A stretch of DNA of 64,000 nt, taken from positions 248,001 to 312,000 of the forward strand of contig NZ_CALIMF010000014.1 in NCBI RefSeq assembly GCF_938028735.1. The letters run 5' to 3'. This DNA comes from an uncultured Thermanaerothrix sp. (lineage in GTDB: Bacteria; Chloroflexota; Anaerolineae; Anaerolineales; Anaerolineaceae). The notes beneath the pieces are model-generated. The model made no database searches and had not been told where the DNA came from. It was given only the letters and a program-made list of their open reading frames with translations. This document shows, piece by piece, positions 20,573-29,726 of the stretch. Positions within the stretch are counted from its first letter, which is position 1, and the number at the start of each line of letters is the position of its first letter. The position numbers and the translations under genes are program-made.

Positions 20573-22000
20573 TCAGCGGAGTGTCTTGATGTACTCGATA
20601 ATGTCGTTGATTTGCTGGTCCGAGAGCAGCGCCTGATAATTCCCCGGCATCACATTGGACGGATAACCTTTGACCACCTGGGCATTTGGATTGAGAATAG
20701 CCACCCTTAAGTAATTCTCATCCACCGTAACCCGACTGCCATCCGCCAGTTCGTGATCTGTGCGACCATAGAGGCCTTTCCAAGTCGGCCCCACACCGGG
20801 GGAACCGTCCACTGAATGGCAGGAAAGGCATCCATTAGTCTGAGCCCACTTAGCCCCTCGCGTTGCGGGATCGGCTCCGATGGCTTGTAGTTGTTCACCT
20901 ACCCAGGCCTCGAAATCAGCCTGGGATACCACTACAACCGGACTCTCCATATAGGCATGCGAGGTGCCACACAACTCGGCACAGCGCACCTTAAATTGCC
21001 CCATCATGGTGGGGGTAACGCGTAATTCGCGTTCTAAATTTGCGCCAGGTAGTGCATCCTGCTTCACGCGAAACTCAGGTACCCAGAACGAGTGAATAAC
21101 GTCTAGGGACGTCAAGCGCAAATGAGCCTGACGATTGACTGGTAAATACAACGTATTAGACGTGATTCCATACTGCGGATACTCAAACCGCCAGAACCAC
21201 TGTCCTGCCACTACTTTAACCTCAATAGCCTGGGGGTCTATCCGCCGTGTTTCGGCCAAGGCAAGCGACCCCAGGTAAGAGAGATAGATCACAATCCCGA
21301 TTGGGATGATCGTCCACACAACTTCAAGCCCGGTAGAACCTTTGATATAGGCACCCTCCTCATCCTCATCTCTAGCGCGCTGCCGGAAGACAACCACGCT
21401 ATATCCCATGAAGGCCACGATTAAGGAAAAGAAGAAGGCAATCAGCATGAACTGCAAATTGAACAACCGATCAATCGGTTGCGCCTGAACACTCGCTTGA
21501 AGAGGGAGAACTTGAACGGTGTTCAAGAGATAGTTTGTTGCTAATGTCAGTATAACCACCAGAGATGCTACTATCGCCAAATGTTTCATAGACGATGTCC
21601 GCTCCTTTCCTGAGGGAGAAGGTTGAAAACCTGAGGGCTCAGAAAGCAAGAGCCAGTCTTCTGCTTGAGAAGGGGTTAGAACACGACGATCATAAACAAC
21701 CACTGAGCCACTTTCCTGGAGCGAGACCAACATCACCTGCATCGTCCGCTGACTACTAACAAAGAGATCCATAAAGCGCTTGCGGTCAAGAGAGCGGTCA
21801 TCATAGTCCAGGATGACAAGATCGGGCAACCAGGACTCCAGGAGCGTAAGCGTCTCTTCCATTGTTCCCACAACCCGAATTTCAAATTGACGCCCCCGCC
21901 ATTGTTGGTGAATCAATCGTTCCAGCCCGCGCCCAAAAAGCGGATTGGCCGAAGCAATTAATACCTTGCGCACTCCATCCATCTGCTGAAGACCCATCAT
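20573..22000 (-). CDS. ctaC: ORF joining an N-terminal pseudo-receiver-like domain to cytochrome c oxidase subunit II with C-terminal cytochrome c
   Basis: Residues 1-137 receiver-like (VRKVLIASANPLFGRGLERLI ... LPDLVILDYDD); then two TMs, CuA motif CAELCGTSHAYMESPV, haem motif CLSCHS. Alternative CoxII start ATG at 21589 with AAAGGAG 12 nt upstream. Confidence 0.9.
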   Translation of the reverse strand: MMGLQQMDGVRKVLIASANPLFGRGLERLIHQQWRGRQFEIRVVGTMEETLTLLESWLPDLVILDYDDRSLDRKRFMDLFVSSQRTMQVMLVSLQESGSVVVYDRRVLTPSQAEDWLLLSEPSGFQPSPSGKERTSSMKHLAIVASLVVILTLATNYLLNTVQVLPLQASVQAQPIDRLFNLQFMLIAFFFSLIVAFMGYSVVVFRQRARDEDEEGAYIKGSTGLEVVWTIIPIGIVIYLSYLGSLALAETRRIDPQAIEVKVVAGQWFWRFEYPQYGITSNTLYLPVNRQAHLRLTSLDVIHSFWVPEFRVKQDALPGANLERELRVTPTMMGQFKVRCAELCGTSHAYMESPVVVVSQADFEAWVGEQLQAIGADPATRGAKWAQTNGCLSCHSVDGSPGVGPTWKGLYGRTDHELADGSRVTVDENYLRVAILNPNAQVVKGYPSNVMPGNYQALLSDQQINDIIEYIKTLR

Positions 22001-22105
22001 GCTGCAAACCTCTGTACCTTCTCCACACCAAGCACAACCGCTTCATCTTATAAAATACACAAAAAACCCCCATATTGTCGAGATTACACGGGCACTAAAA
22101 GGGGT

Positions 22106-22130
22106 TAAAAATCCCCCCTAAAAGGGGGAT
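22106..22130 (-). terminator. Rho-independent terminator after the two-component system
   Basis: Minus strand ATCCCCCTTTTAGGGGGGATTTTT, downstream of the response regulator. Confidence 0.75.
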
Positions 22131-22165
22131 ATTGGTATCACCAAGAGGACGGCGTTAGCGAGCGC

Positions 22166-22822
22166 CTAGGGCTCATGACGGCGAATCAACCCCAGAGCAA
22201 TCGCCTTGCTCACTGCTTCGGTGCGATTAGAGGCTTCCAACTTCTCCAGAATATGACGCACATGAGTTTTGACCGTATTATCAGAGATATACAATTTAGC
22301 AGCAATCTGTCCTGTTGTCTTCCCCTCTGCCAAGCACTCAAGCACTTCCAATTCCCGGTCGCTGAGAATTTGCCGATTGGCCATCTCGGATTGGTACGCC
22401 AAAGCACGTAAGACTGGTGCCGTGACCTCAGGCGAAAGAGCCCCCTCACCTTGGTAAACACGTAAAATGGCCTTACGTAGTTCCTCAGGCTCCACATTCT
22501 TGAGAAGGTAGCCGTCTGCGCCGCTTCGGATGGCTTGCATGAGATCTGCCTCCTGTTGTGAAACCGTCAGCATCAGCACCTTGGGGGAAGAAGCCCACTT
22601 GCGCAATGCTTCTAAGGTACGCAATCCATCCAAGGAAGGCATATTAATATCCAAAAGCACCACATCGGGCCCCGTGCGACGCACTACCTCAAGAGCTTCG
22701 TGACCATTGGCGGCTTCACCCACCACCTGTATTTCCGGCATGCCTCGGAGCAATTCGATCAATCCGCGCCGAAAGAGCGCATGATCATCCACAACCACGA
22801 CCCGTATCACACGCATCCTCAT
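22166..22822 (-). CDS. NarL/FixJ-type response regulator (receiver + LuxR HTH)
   Basis: RVVVVDDHALFRRGLIELL, DVVLLDINMPSLDG, LSDRELEVLECLAEGKTTGQIAAKLYISDNTVKTHV. Confidence 0.95.
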   Translation of the reverse strand: MRMRVIRVVVVDDHALFRRGLIELLRGMPEIQVVGEAANGHEALEVVRRTGPDVVLLDINMPSLDGLRTLEALRKWASSPKVLMLTVSQQEADLMQAIRSGADGYLLKNVEPEELRKAILRVYQGEGALSPEVTAPVLRALAYQSEMANRQILSDRELEVLECLAEGKTTGQIAAKLYISDNTVKTHVRHILEKLEASNRTEAVSKAIALGLIRRHEP

Positions 22823-24639
22823 ACCAGCGACTCCTCCACTCGAAATGGTACCTGTAAACGGATAATCGTTCCTTGATAGGGCTGGCTAATAACCTGGAAG
22901 TCAGCTCCGATCAACTCAGCACGCTCGCGCATCCCTCGCAATCCGTGTTGCGAGAATTGCGGCACATCCTGCGGTGTGAAGCCAACCCCATTATCGCCAA
23001 TTTCTAAAACCCAATCCCGATCCCAAGAACTTAATGAAATCCATGCCTTAGAAGCACGGGCATGCTTGCGGATATTATTCAATGCCTCTTGGATAATGCG
23101 CAGAAGCTGCGCCTGTACTTCTAAGGGAAGATCAGGGGGCTTCTCGGGTAAAATACATTCGATCTGTAAGTTCATGCCTTCCATCGCACTGGCCGCCACC
23201 CGACGGATCCAGGTATTCATATCTTCTTGCGGGCTAAAGCGCAGGTTATCCATCACCTGCCGGGTTTCCAGATAGATCTCGGCCAACGCCTGATAATGGC
23301 GATGCAGGAGGGTTTCTAATCGCGCATGGTCTTCCTGATTGAGCGCATTAATCATCTGCGCAGTGTTCAATTTCAGGTAGGCCAACGTCTGTGCTAGACC
23401 ATCGTGAATTTCACGCGCCAGCCGCATTCGCTCTTGTATGACTGCCCGATACGCCAGATCAAAATGCATTTGTTCGGTTTCAATGACGTAAACCAGGGCA
23501 TCCAACAGTAAACTAGAGGCTGCGCTGACAGACTCACCCCCCCCACTTGAATTGAACCCATAAAGCAACAAAACGCCTAGGTCTTTGCCTTGAGAGGAAA
23601 CAAGGCGAATTGCCCAACCTTGCACTCCGTGGGGTTCCAGAGGAACACGTTGGGGATGATCAGGTCGAGTCTGCACAGCCTTGAGGACCAAGTTGCACAC
23701 CTCTCGGACGCGCTCAGGCTCAGTGACTGGAAACTGACCCACCGTCAGGAAAGTGGGCAACCTCATAGCCTCGTTTTGTAGCAAGTATAATGCCGCTCCT
23801 TTGCACGCTGAGACTTGCATCCAGCGCCATACTATGGGCCTAAGTGTGCTGTCTAGGTCGGGGTGCCTTACACGATTTCCTAGAATCTGGGAGTAAATAG
23901 CGGCCTCTCGCGCCTTTAGACGATGCAGTTCTAGTCCCATTAGCACAGCGGAAAAGAAATTCTCCAGTGCGCGCCGCAGATCATCTGCAAGGACGAAGTT
24001 GGGCCGTGTTGAAAAGAGGTTGATAACAGCAACCGTACGACCATGTTGTTTCAACGGAACACACTCCACTATTTTCGCCCTTGGCATTTCACTCTGGAAG
24101 AGGGTACACCCCTGGTCCACGGCCGCCCGATAGACCTGGCATTGCTTACACGAAAGGCGAACCTGTGGCTGAGCCAGGCTCTTTTCCCACTCCTGGTTAT
24201 CTACTTCTCCTTCTTCACCAACCGCATAGACTCGCAAAGGCTGGTTCCATTCGTCCAAAAAGATAAAAGTGGCTCCGCTGGCTCCACAAACCGCGGCGGC
24301 CTTTTCCAAAGCTATGCGAACCAGATATTCTTGATTATCCGCACCAAGAAGGTCAGGCAAAACCTGCCAAAGGGCACCTGCGGGGCTTCCCTCTGGGGTT
24401 TGTCCCTCGTTATCCGGTATAGACTTTGCCCGCCCCTTTTTTCTTTCTCGATCCCGCTTTCTCCATCCTCCCCACCAAAACAAACTGGTTCCACCCACCA
24501 ACCAGACCATAGCTATCCAGTCGCCTTCGCTAAATTTAGCCAGCCCATAGCCGAGAAGGAATACGCCTACCAACACAACACCAACTTGGAATTTCTCACG
24601 TAACCAGATAAATATTGTCTTTGTTGCTAGATTTTCCAT
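22819..24639 (-). CDS. NarX-type sensor histidine kinase with GAF-like domains
   Basis: N-terminal TMs; GAF-like region with a cysteine cluster; RMRLAREIHDGLAQTLAYLKLNTAQM (HisKA_3) and HATPase LLRIIQEALNNIRKHA. Confidence 0.9.
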   Translation of the reverse strand: MENLATKTIFIWLREKFQVGVVLVGVFLLGYGLAKFSEGDWIAMVWLVGGTSLFWWGGWRKRDRERKKGRAKSIPDNEGQTPEGSPAGALWQVLPDLLGADNQEYLVRIALEKAAAVCGASGATFIFLDEWNQPLRVYAVGEEGEVDNQEWEKSLAQPQVRLSCKQCQVYRAAVDQGCTLFQSEMPRAKIVECVPLKQHGRTVAVINLFSTRPNFVLADDLRRALENFFSAVLMGLELHRLKAREAAIYSQILGNRVRHPDLDSTLRPIVWRWMQVSACKGAALYLLQNEAMRLPTFLTVGQFPVTEPERVREVCNLVLKAVQTRPDHPQRVPLEPHGVQGWAIRLVSSQGKDLGVLLLYGFNSSGGGESVSAASSLLLDALVYVIETEQMHFDLAYRAVIQERMRLAREIHDGLAQTLAYLKLNTAQMINALNQEDHARLETLLHRHYQALAEIYLETRQVMDNLRFSPQEDMNTWIRRVAASAMEGMNLQIECILPEKPPDLPLEVQAQLLRIIQEALNNIRKHARASKAWISLSSWDRDWVLEIGDNGVGFTPQDVPQFSQHGLRGMRERAELIGADFQVISQPYQGTIIRLQVPFRVEESLV

Positions 24640-24686
24640 GCTTTTATTTTAACCCTAACCCCGGCTTTGCGAAGACCTTGTATACA

Positions 24687-24722
24687 AACTTAGCCCGGCA
24701 TGCAAGCATGCCGGGCTAAGTT
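24687..24722. terminator. Long perfect hairpin between cytochrome c and histidine kinase genes
   Basis: Perfect 17-bp arms AACTTAGCCCGGCATGC-AA-GCATGCCGGGCTAAGTT. Confidence 0.6.
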
Positions 24723-24742
24723 AACAGATCAAGAGCATTGGT

Positions 24743-25174
24743 TTACTTGAAAGTCTTAACGTAGGTGATAACCTGCCAAATCTCGTCCTCGGTCAATATC
24801 CCTTTCTGGGCCGGCATTGAGGAATTGAACGGCGCCATGGCACCGCCCTCAGAGATGCGCCAGAAGAGGTAATCATCCTTCGCCACCTTAACCAGTTCAA
24901 CCAGGTTACCGGGGTGCGGATCCAGTGCTTGCCCAGCCGGTCCATCCCCAAGCCCTTTCTCACCATGGCAGGAAGCACAGCGTTGCTCATAAATGGCTTT
25001 TCCAGCCGCTACCGCATTCGCATCGCTAGTAGTATAAGGATCCGTTTTCCCGGCGTATTCGGGCGGAGGTGTGGGACGTGTCTCCTTGGCTTCTCCGCCG
25101 CCTCCGCCACCACAAGCGGTAAGAGCCAGCGCGCTGAGCATCAGCACAACCAACAGAATTCCTATCTTCTTCAT
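24743..25174 (-). CDS. Class I cytochrome c lipoprotein
   Basis: Signal/lipobox LSALALTACGGGGGG; haem motif CASCH; GAMAPFNSSMPAQKGILTEDEIWQVITYVKTF. Start placed at MKKIGILL. Confidence 0.9.
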   Translation of the reverse strand: MKKIGILLVVLMLSALALTACGGGGGGEAKETRPTPPPEYAGKTDPYTTSDANAVAAGKAIYEQRCASCHGEKGLGDGPAGQALDPHPGNLVELVKVAKDDYLFWRISEGGAMAPFNSSMPAQKGILTEDEIWQVITYVKTFK

Positions 25175-25392
25175 ACGTCCTCCTTTGGACAGGTGAACAA
25201 ATTCGGTTACATCTTGATTATATCCCGTCTCCAAATGAGGCAAGGATGAGAAATGGGTGAATTTTGAATCAACCCTAATTGTGATTTAAGACATTCCTCA
25301 TCATAAAGGCGTGAATTCATCACTACACAAAGCAGATAAAACATACTATTTTGATAAAGATTTCCGATAAACTTTCCATTAGAGGATTGAAT

Positions 25393-25869
25393 GTGCTAAA
25401 AATCAGCCGACGTCTCGATTACGGGTTACAAATCATGCTGGCACTGGCCAAAATGGGAGACCGTCCTGTTGCTACCGCCTTGCTTTCGCGAGATCTAGAT
25501 ATTCCCCTACCTTTTACACATCAGATTGCCCACACGCTGATGCAAAAGGGATTGGTCAAAACAATTCCCGGCCCACGCGGCGGTATTCGCCTGAGTCGCT
25601 CTCCTGATGCTATTTCTCTTCGTGAAATTATGGAAGCTCTCGAAGGACCTATCCGCCTATCCCCTTGTCTGGAAGATACCTTGGCCTGCCCTCATTACAG
25701 CACATGCGTCTTCCTACCAATATGGACTAACCTCCAAGCAAATATCAACGAAGCGCTTCAAAGCCTAACCTTGAGCAAACTGGTGAACCAGACCCCACAG
25801 CAAATCCTGCGCGAGGTGCACGCCCTGAGTTTACCAGTGGAAATCTGCGAGCCGGGTACAGCAAGCTAA
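25393..25869 (+). CDS. Rrf2 family transcriptional regulator with Fe-S-type cysteine triad
   Basis: LKISRRLDYGLQIMLALA, KGLVKTIPGPRGGIRLSRSPDAISLREIMEALEG, CLEDTLACPHYSTC. Start codon uncertain. Confidence 0.88.
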   Translation: MLKISRRLDYGLQIMLALAKMGDRPVATALLSRDLDIPLPFTHQIAHTLMQKGLVKTIPGPRGGIRLSRSPDAISLREIMEALEGPIRLSPCLEDTLACPHYSTCVFLPIWTNLQANINEALQSLTLSKLVNQTPQQILREVHALSLPVEICEPGTAS

Positions 25870-25984
25870 GAGCTCGCTGGATCCAGCTCAAACCCATCCG
25901 CAGACGCGTAGAAAATGCATCTGTGAACAGGATAATCCTAAACTGAGTCTCAAGCGGGAGGTCAGCCTGCTTATTCAGAGCCGT

Positions 25985-26446
25985 TCATGAGCGCAGCGCA
26001 GCCAGAACCTCTGCACTATGTCCTTCCGGTTTGACGTTGGGAAATACCTTCCTAATAATCCCATTCTCATCAATCAAGAAAGTGGTGCGCAGAACCCCGT
26101 CATATTCACGCCCCATAAACTTCTTCTTTCCCCACACGCCATATAGATCACAAACGTGGTGATCTTCATCAGAAAGTAAGGTAAAGGGCAGGTTATACTT
26201 TTCCTTAAAGCGAGCGTGGGACGTTGGTGAATCGGGACTTACCCCTAAAATCACCACGCCGGCTTCGGCATATGCCTGATAGTCGTCACGGAAGGAACAC
26301 GCTTCTTTGGTGCACCCCGGTGTGTCATCCTTGGGATAAAAATACAGCACCACGGGTTTACCTCTGAATTCTTTAAGGGAGCGTGGTGTCCCGGTTTCAT
26401 CCAGCAGGATAAAATCCGGTGCGGGCGTATTGGCTTCTAGAGTCAT
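25985..26446 (-). CDS. Peroxiredoxin, Bcp/PrxQ type
   Basis: LYFYPKDDTPGCTKEACSFRDDY, GVSPDSPTSHARFKEKYNLPFTLLSDE. Confidence 0.93.
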   Translation of the reverse strand: MTLEANTPAPDFILLDETGTPRSLKEFRGKPVVLYFYPKDDTPGCTKEACSFRDDYQAYAEAGVVILGVSPDSPTSHARFKEKYNLPFTLLSDEDHHVCDLYGVWGKKKFMGREYDGVLRTTFLIDENGIIRKVFPNVKPEGHSAEVLAALRS

Positions 26447-26483
26447 TTTAGACCTCCACAATATAGAATTTTACTTAATCCTA

Positions 26484-28454
26484 TCAGCATTCCTGAACAA
26501 TGGTTCCCATTTGTCCAATGTCATAACCGGGCAATTGGCCCACCGCTTGGCGAAAACGCGGTTCATGCATTAATTCAAATATGGGTTTGATGCGCTCATC
26601 CTCCACGTACTTGCAAGGGATGACCAAGTCATAGGCTTCGTGAAAGAGCGGGATAAAATCCAGATCCAGTGCCTTGGCTGCGGCAGTCACTCCCAGGCCG
26701 CAATCGGCCCGCCCCGAGGCCACCGCTGCGGCTACAGACAAGTGCGTATATTCCTCCTGTTGGTAGCCCCGAATGGTTTCGGGATTGAGCCCCTTGAGAC
26801 TAAGGTGATAATCCAGCAGAACACGAGTACCCGCTCCGCGCTGGCGATTGACAAACATCACATCTGGACGCACCAAGTCTTCTAGCCCTCTAATGCCTTT
26901 GGGGTTTCCGGGACGTACAATTAAACCCTGTTCACGTTCCACCCACCGCACGATCCTGACATTTTCATTGGGTAGATACTGCCTTACATAACGCAGGTTA
27001 TAGATCCCTGTTTCCGGATCTAACAGATGCGATCCCGCCAGATGAGCCTCACCTCGACGTAAAGCAATCAGACCCCCCAGGCTTCCCACATTCGCCGACA
27101 CTAGGCGCAGACCTCGCTCAGCCAGAAACTGAGCCAGCAGATCTAACGACATATCGTGTGATCCGATTGCAAAGACGGTGCGGCTCAACACCCGGCTGGA
27201 GGTGTACAGCCGTACACGCACTTTCTGCCCTGCCTCTATTCCCTGGATACCCGAGGGAATTACCAAGATACCATCCGCACGAACAAGTGAGGTGATCACT
27301 CCCGCACCACGTGCTAAAGGTGCTACTACTATCCGCCCGCCCACCTCACCAATGACGACACGCACATAATCTTCATCCCCCGCGGGAGAGGTGATCTTAC
27401 GGGTGAGAACCGCTTCAATTTCCTCGGGTTCAGAAGCAGGTCGTCCAGTCCAAAGGGCCAATAAGGGCTCAACAAAGATCTCACCAGTGAGCGCCGCCGA
27501 TACCGGATAACCCGGAACCCCTAGAATGGGTACTTTGGCTCCCACTGCTCCACCAGAACGTCCAACCATGCCAAAGACAACCGGGTGTCCAGGCCGAACA
27601 GCCACGCCATGGAAGATTAGATCTCCCAGGCGTTCGACCACACGGGCAGAAAAATCCTCTGACCCTGCTGAGGAGCCTGCGTTCAGTAGAATCAAATCAC
27701 TTTCCTGCGCAGCCTCACGAACGCGCTCTAAAATCGCGTCCTCATCATCAGGGGTGATCGGGTAACGAACTGGTTCACCTCCCCAAGATGCCACCTGCGC
27801 AGCCAGAACCAGTGAATTGAACTCAATGATGTCCCCAGGCTTGACCGGCGTCCCAATTGGCACCAGTTCATCCCCTGTTGGAATAATCGCAACACGAGGC
27901 TTGCGCGTTACCACTACGTGAGTGTACCCACACGCCGCAATGGCTCCTAAATCGACCGGGCGCAGAACATGTCCCGCTGGGAGAACCAGTTGAGTTGCCA
28001 CAATGTCTTCACCCATTGGGCGAACATGGCTCCAAGGAGGCAAAGCCGCTCGTAGCCGGATCATAGAAGGGTGTCGCGGGTTCTCAGCTGGCCGCCCTTC
28101 TTGATCCAGTGCCTCCACATTTTCAATGGGCACCACTGCATTGGCCCATTCGGGCAATACATCGCCTGTATCCACATAAACCGCATGCGAGCCCACTGGC
28201 AAGGTCACCGGCGCTGTTGGCATAGCCCCATCTGTGTCCTCCGCTCGAATAGCAAACCCATCCATGGCTGCAGAGTGGTAATGAGGCGAGGAAAGCCGCG
28301 CCCAAACCGGTTCAGCAGTTACCCGTCCTACCAGGTCTTCGCTTAGGGGTAATGTTTCTACTCCCAGTATCCGCCATAAATTCGCTCCTTGAAGGGCGGC
28401 ACGAATACGCTGTTGTGCTTCTGGTAGAGGGATATCATGAAGGTACACTGACAT
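26484..28454 (-). CDS. MoeA-type molybdopterin molybdotransferase fused to a periplasmic-binding-protein-like domain
   Basis: MoeA motifs (SAAMDGFAIRAEDT, PTGDELVPIG, LNAGSSAGSEDF, GVPGYPVSA) followed by a substrate-binding-like domain (VRPDVMFVNRQRGAGTRVLLDYHL, ADCGLGVTAAAKALDLDFIPLFHEAYDLVI). Confidence 0.9.
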   Translation of the reverse strand: MSVYLHDIPLPEAQQRIRAALQGANLWRILGVETLPLSEDLVGRVTAEPVWARLSSPHYHSAAMDGFAIRAEDTDGAMPTAPVTLPVGSHAVYVDTGDVLPEWANAVVPIENVEALDQEGRPAENPRHPSMIRLRAALPPWSHVRPMGEDIVATQLVLPAGHVLRPVDLGAIAACGYTHVVVTRKPRVAIIPTGDELVPIGTPVKPGDIIEFNSLVLAAQVASWGGEPVRYPITPDDEDAILERVREAAQESDLILLNAGSSAGSEDFSARVVERLGDLIFHGVAVRPGHPVVFGMVGRSGGAVGAKVPILGVPGYPVSAALTGEIFVEPLLALWTGRPASEPEEIEAVLTRKITSPAGDEDYVRVVIGEVGGRIVVAPLARGAGVITSLVRADGILVIPSGIQGIEAGQKVRVRLYTSSRVLSRTVFAIGSHDMSLDLLAQFLAERGLRLVSANVGSLGGLIALRRGEAHLAGSHLLDPETGIYNLRYVRQYLPNENVRIVRWVEREQGLIVRPGNPKGIRGLEDLVRPDVMFVNRQRGAGTRVLLDYHLSLKGLNPETIRGYQQEEYTHLSVAAAVASGRADCGLGVTAAAKALDLDFIPLFHEAYDLVIPCKYVEDERIKPIFELMHEPRFRQAVGQLPGYDIGQMGTIVQEC

Positions 28455-28487
28455 CGCTAATTTCCTTTCATCCTCAATTTAACCATC

Positions 28488-29723
28488 TTACAAAAGCCAC
28501 ACCTCAACCTCAGCACCCGATGCCAGACCTGTTGCATCGGCGGGAATGCGCAGTAGCCCATCTGCGCGCACCAGCGAAAAGATTAAGTTGCTCTTATAGA
28601 AAATGGGTTCTGCCAGCAGCCCCTCCGCGCTCTCAATCAATCGTACGGGAACGTAATCCTCTCGTCCAGCCTGAGAGGGCAAATTGAGGGTGAGACGGGC
28701 CGGTAAGCGTGCGCGTGGACGTTTAACTCTAAGCCCTAGCAAGCGCCCTAAGACTGGCGGTAAGAAAAATTGAGCCACAACCAGCGCGCTTACTGGGTTG
28801 CCAGAGAGACCCAAAAGAGGTTTTCCATTACAAACCGCCAGAATGGTGGGCTTTCCTGGCCGGATGTTGATCCCGTGAACTAGCACACCGGGAAGGCCCA
28901 TCTCATCAATTATCCGCGCAGTCAAATCCCGTGTACTTATGGAAGAGCCCGCAGATATAATGACCAGATCATTTTCATCCAAAGCACGCCTAAGTACTTC
29001 ACGCAATACCTCCTCACGATCTGGCACAATACCATAGCGTTGTGGAAGCCCCCCTTCCAACTCTACCAACGCACTTAGCGAGTAACTATTAATATCTCGA
29101 ACTTGGGCAGGGCGCAGGGGTTGCTCGGGGGGGATAACCTCATCCCCGCTAGACAGTATTCCCACACGCGGTTTTTTGGCTACGCGCAATTTTGTGATTC
29201 CTAGCCCCATCAGCCCTCCAATTTCAGGGGGGCGTAAGCGAACCCCTGCCGGAATAACTTCCTCCCCTACCTGCACGTCCTCTCCAATTTTGAGCACATT
29301 TTCACCCACCCCCACCGAGCGCAGGACCTCGATCTCACCTGGCATCGTCATCTGAGTGTGTTCCAACATCACAACCGCATCTGCCCCTTCTGGTAGCATC
29401 CCCCCGGTGTAAATCAAAGCCGCCTGTCCGGGTTGTAGGGCAAACTCAGGAGCCTGGCCCATTTCAACCTCACCTACCACCGCCAAATAGGCTGGCAGGC
29501 TGTCGCTTGCCCCGAAGGTATCAGCAGCCCGCACCGCATATCCATCCACCGTGCTACGGGGGAAAAATGGCATGGGTTCTGGCGCTCGAATGGGCTCCAT
29601 GGTAACCCGTCCCAGGGCTTCCAGAGTCAAGAGTTCCTCCGTCTCGGGCTCAAGGTCGGGGAGAGCATTCAACCAACGCTCCAGAGCTGCTTGAGGGGAT
29701 AGTAATGCTAGAAATTCACCCAT
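28488..29723 (-). CDS. moeA: Molybdopterin molybdotransferase
   Basis: STVDGYAVRAADT, ILSSGDEVIPP, ISAGSSISTRDLTARII, GLSGNPVSALV. Confidence 0.92.
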   Translation of the reverse strand: MGEFLALLSPQAALERWLNALPDLEPETEELLTLEALGRVTMEPIRAPEPMPFFPRSTVDGYAVRAADTFGASDSLPAYLAVVGEVEMGQAPEFALQPGQAALIYTGGMLPEGADAVVMLEHTQMTMPGEIEVLRSVGVGENVLKIGEDVQVGEEVIPAGVRLRPPEIGGLMGLGITKLRVAKKPRVGILSSGDEVIPPEQPLRPAQVRDINSYSLSALVELEGGLPQRYGIVPDREEVLREVLRRALDENDLVIISAGSSISTRDLTARIIDEMGLPGVLVHGINIRPGKPTILAVCNGKPLLGLSGNPVSALVVAQFFLPPVLGRLLGLRVKRPRARLPARLTLNLPSQAGREDYVPVRLIESAEGLLAEPIFYKSNLIFSLVRADGLLRIPADATGLASGAEVEVWLL

Positions 29724-29726
29724 CGG

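Noticed and set aside
24043-24603. 186-aa plus-strand ORF
   Set aside because: Antisense to the histidine kinase; low-complexity, no domain recognised.
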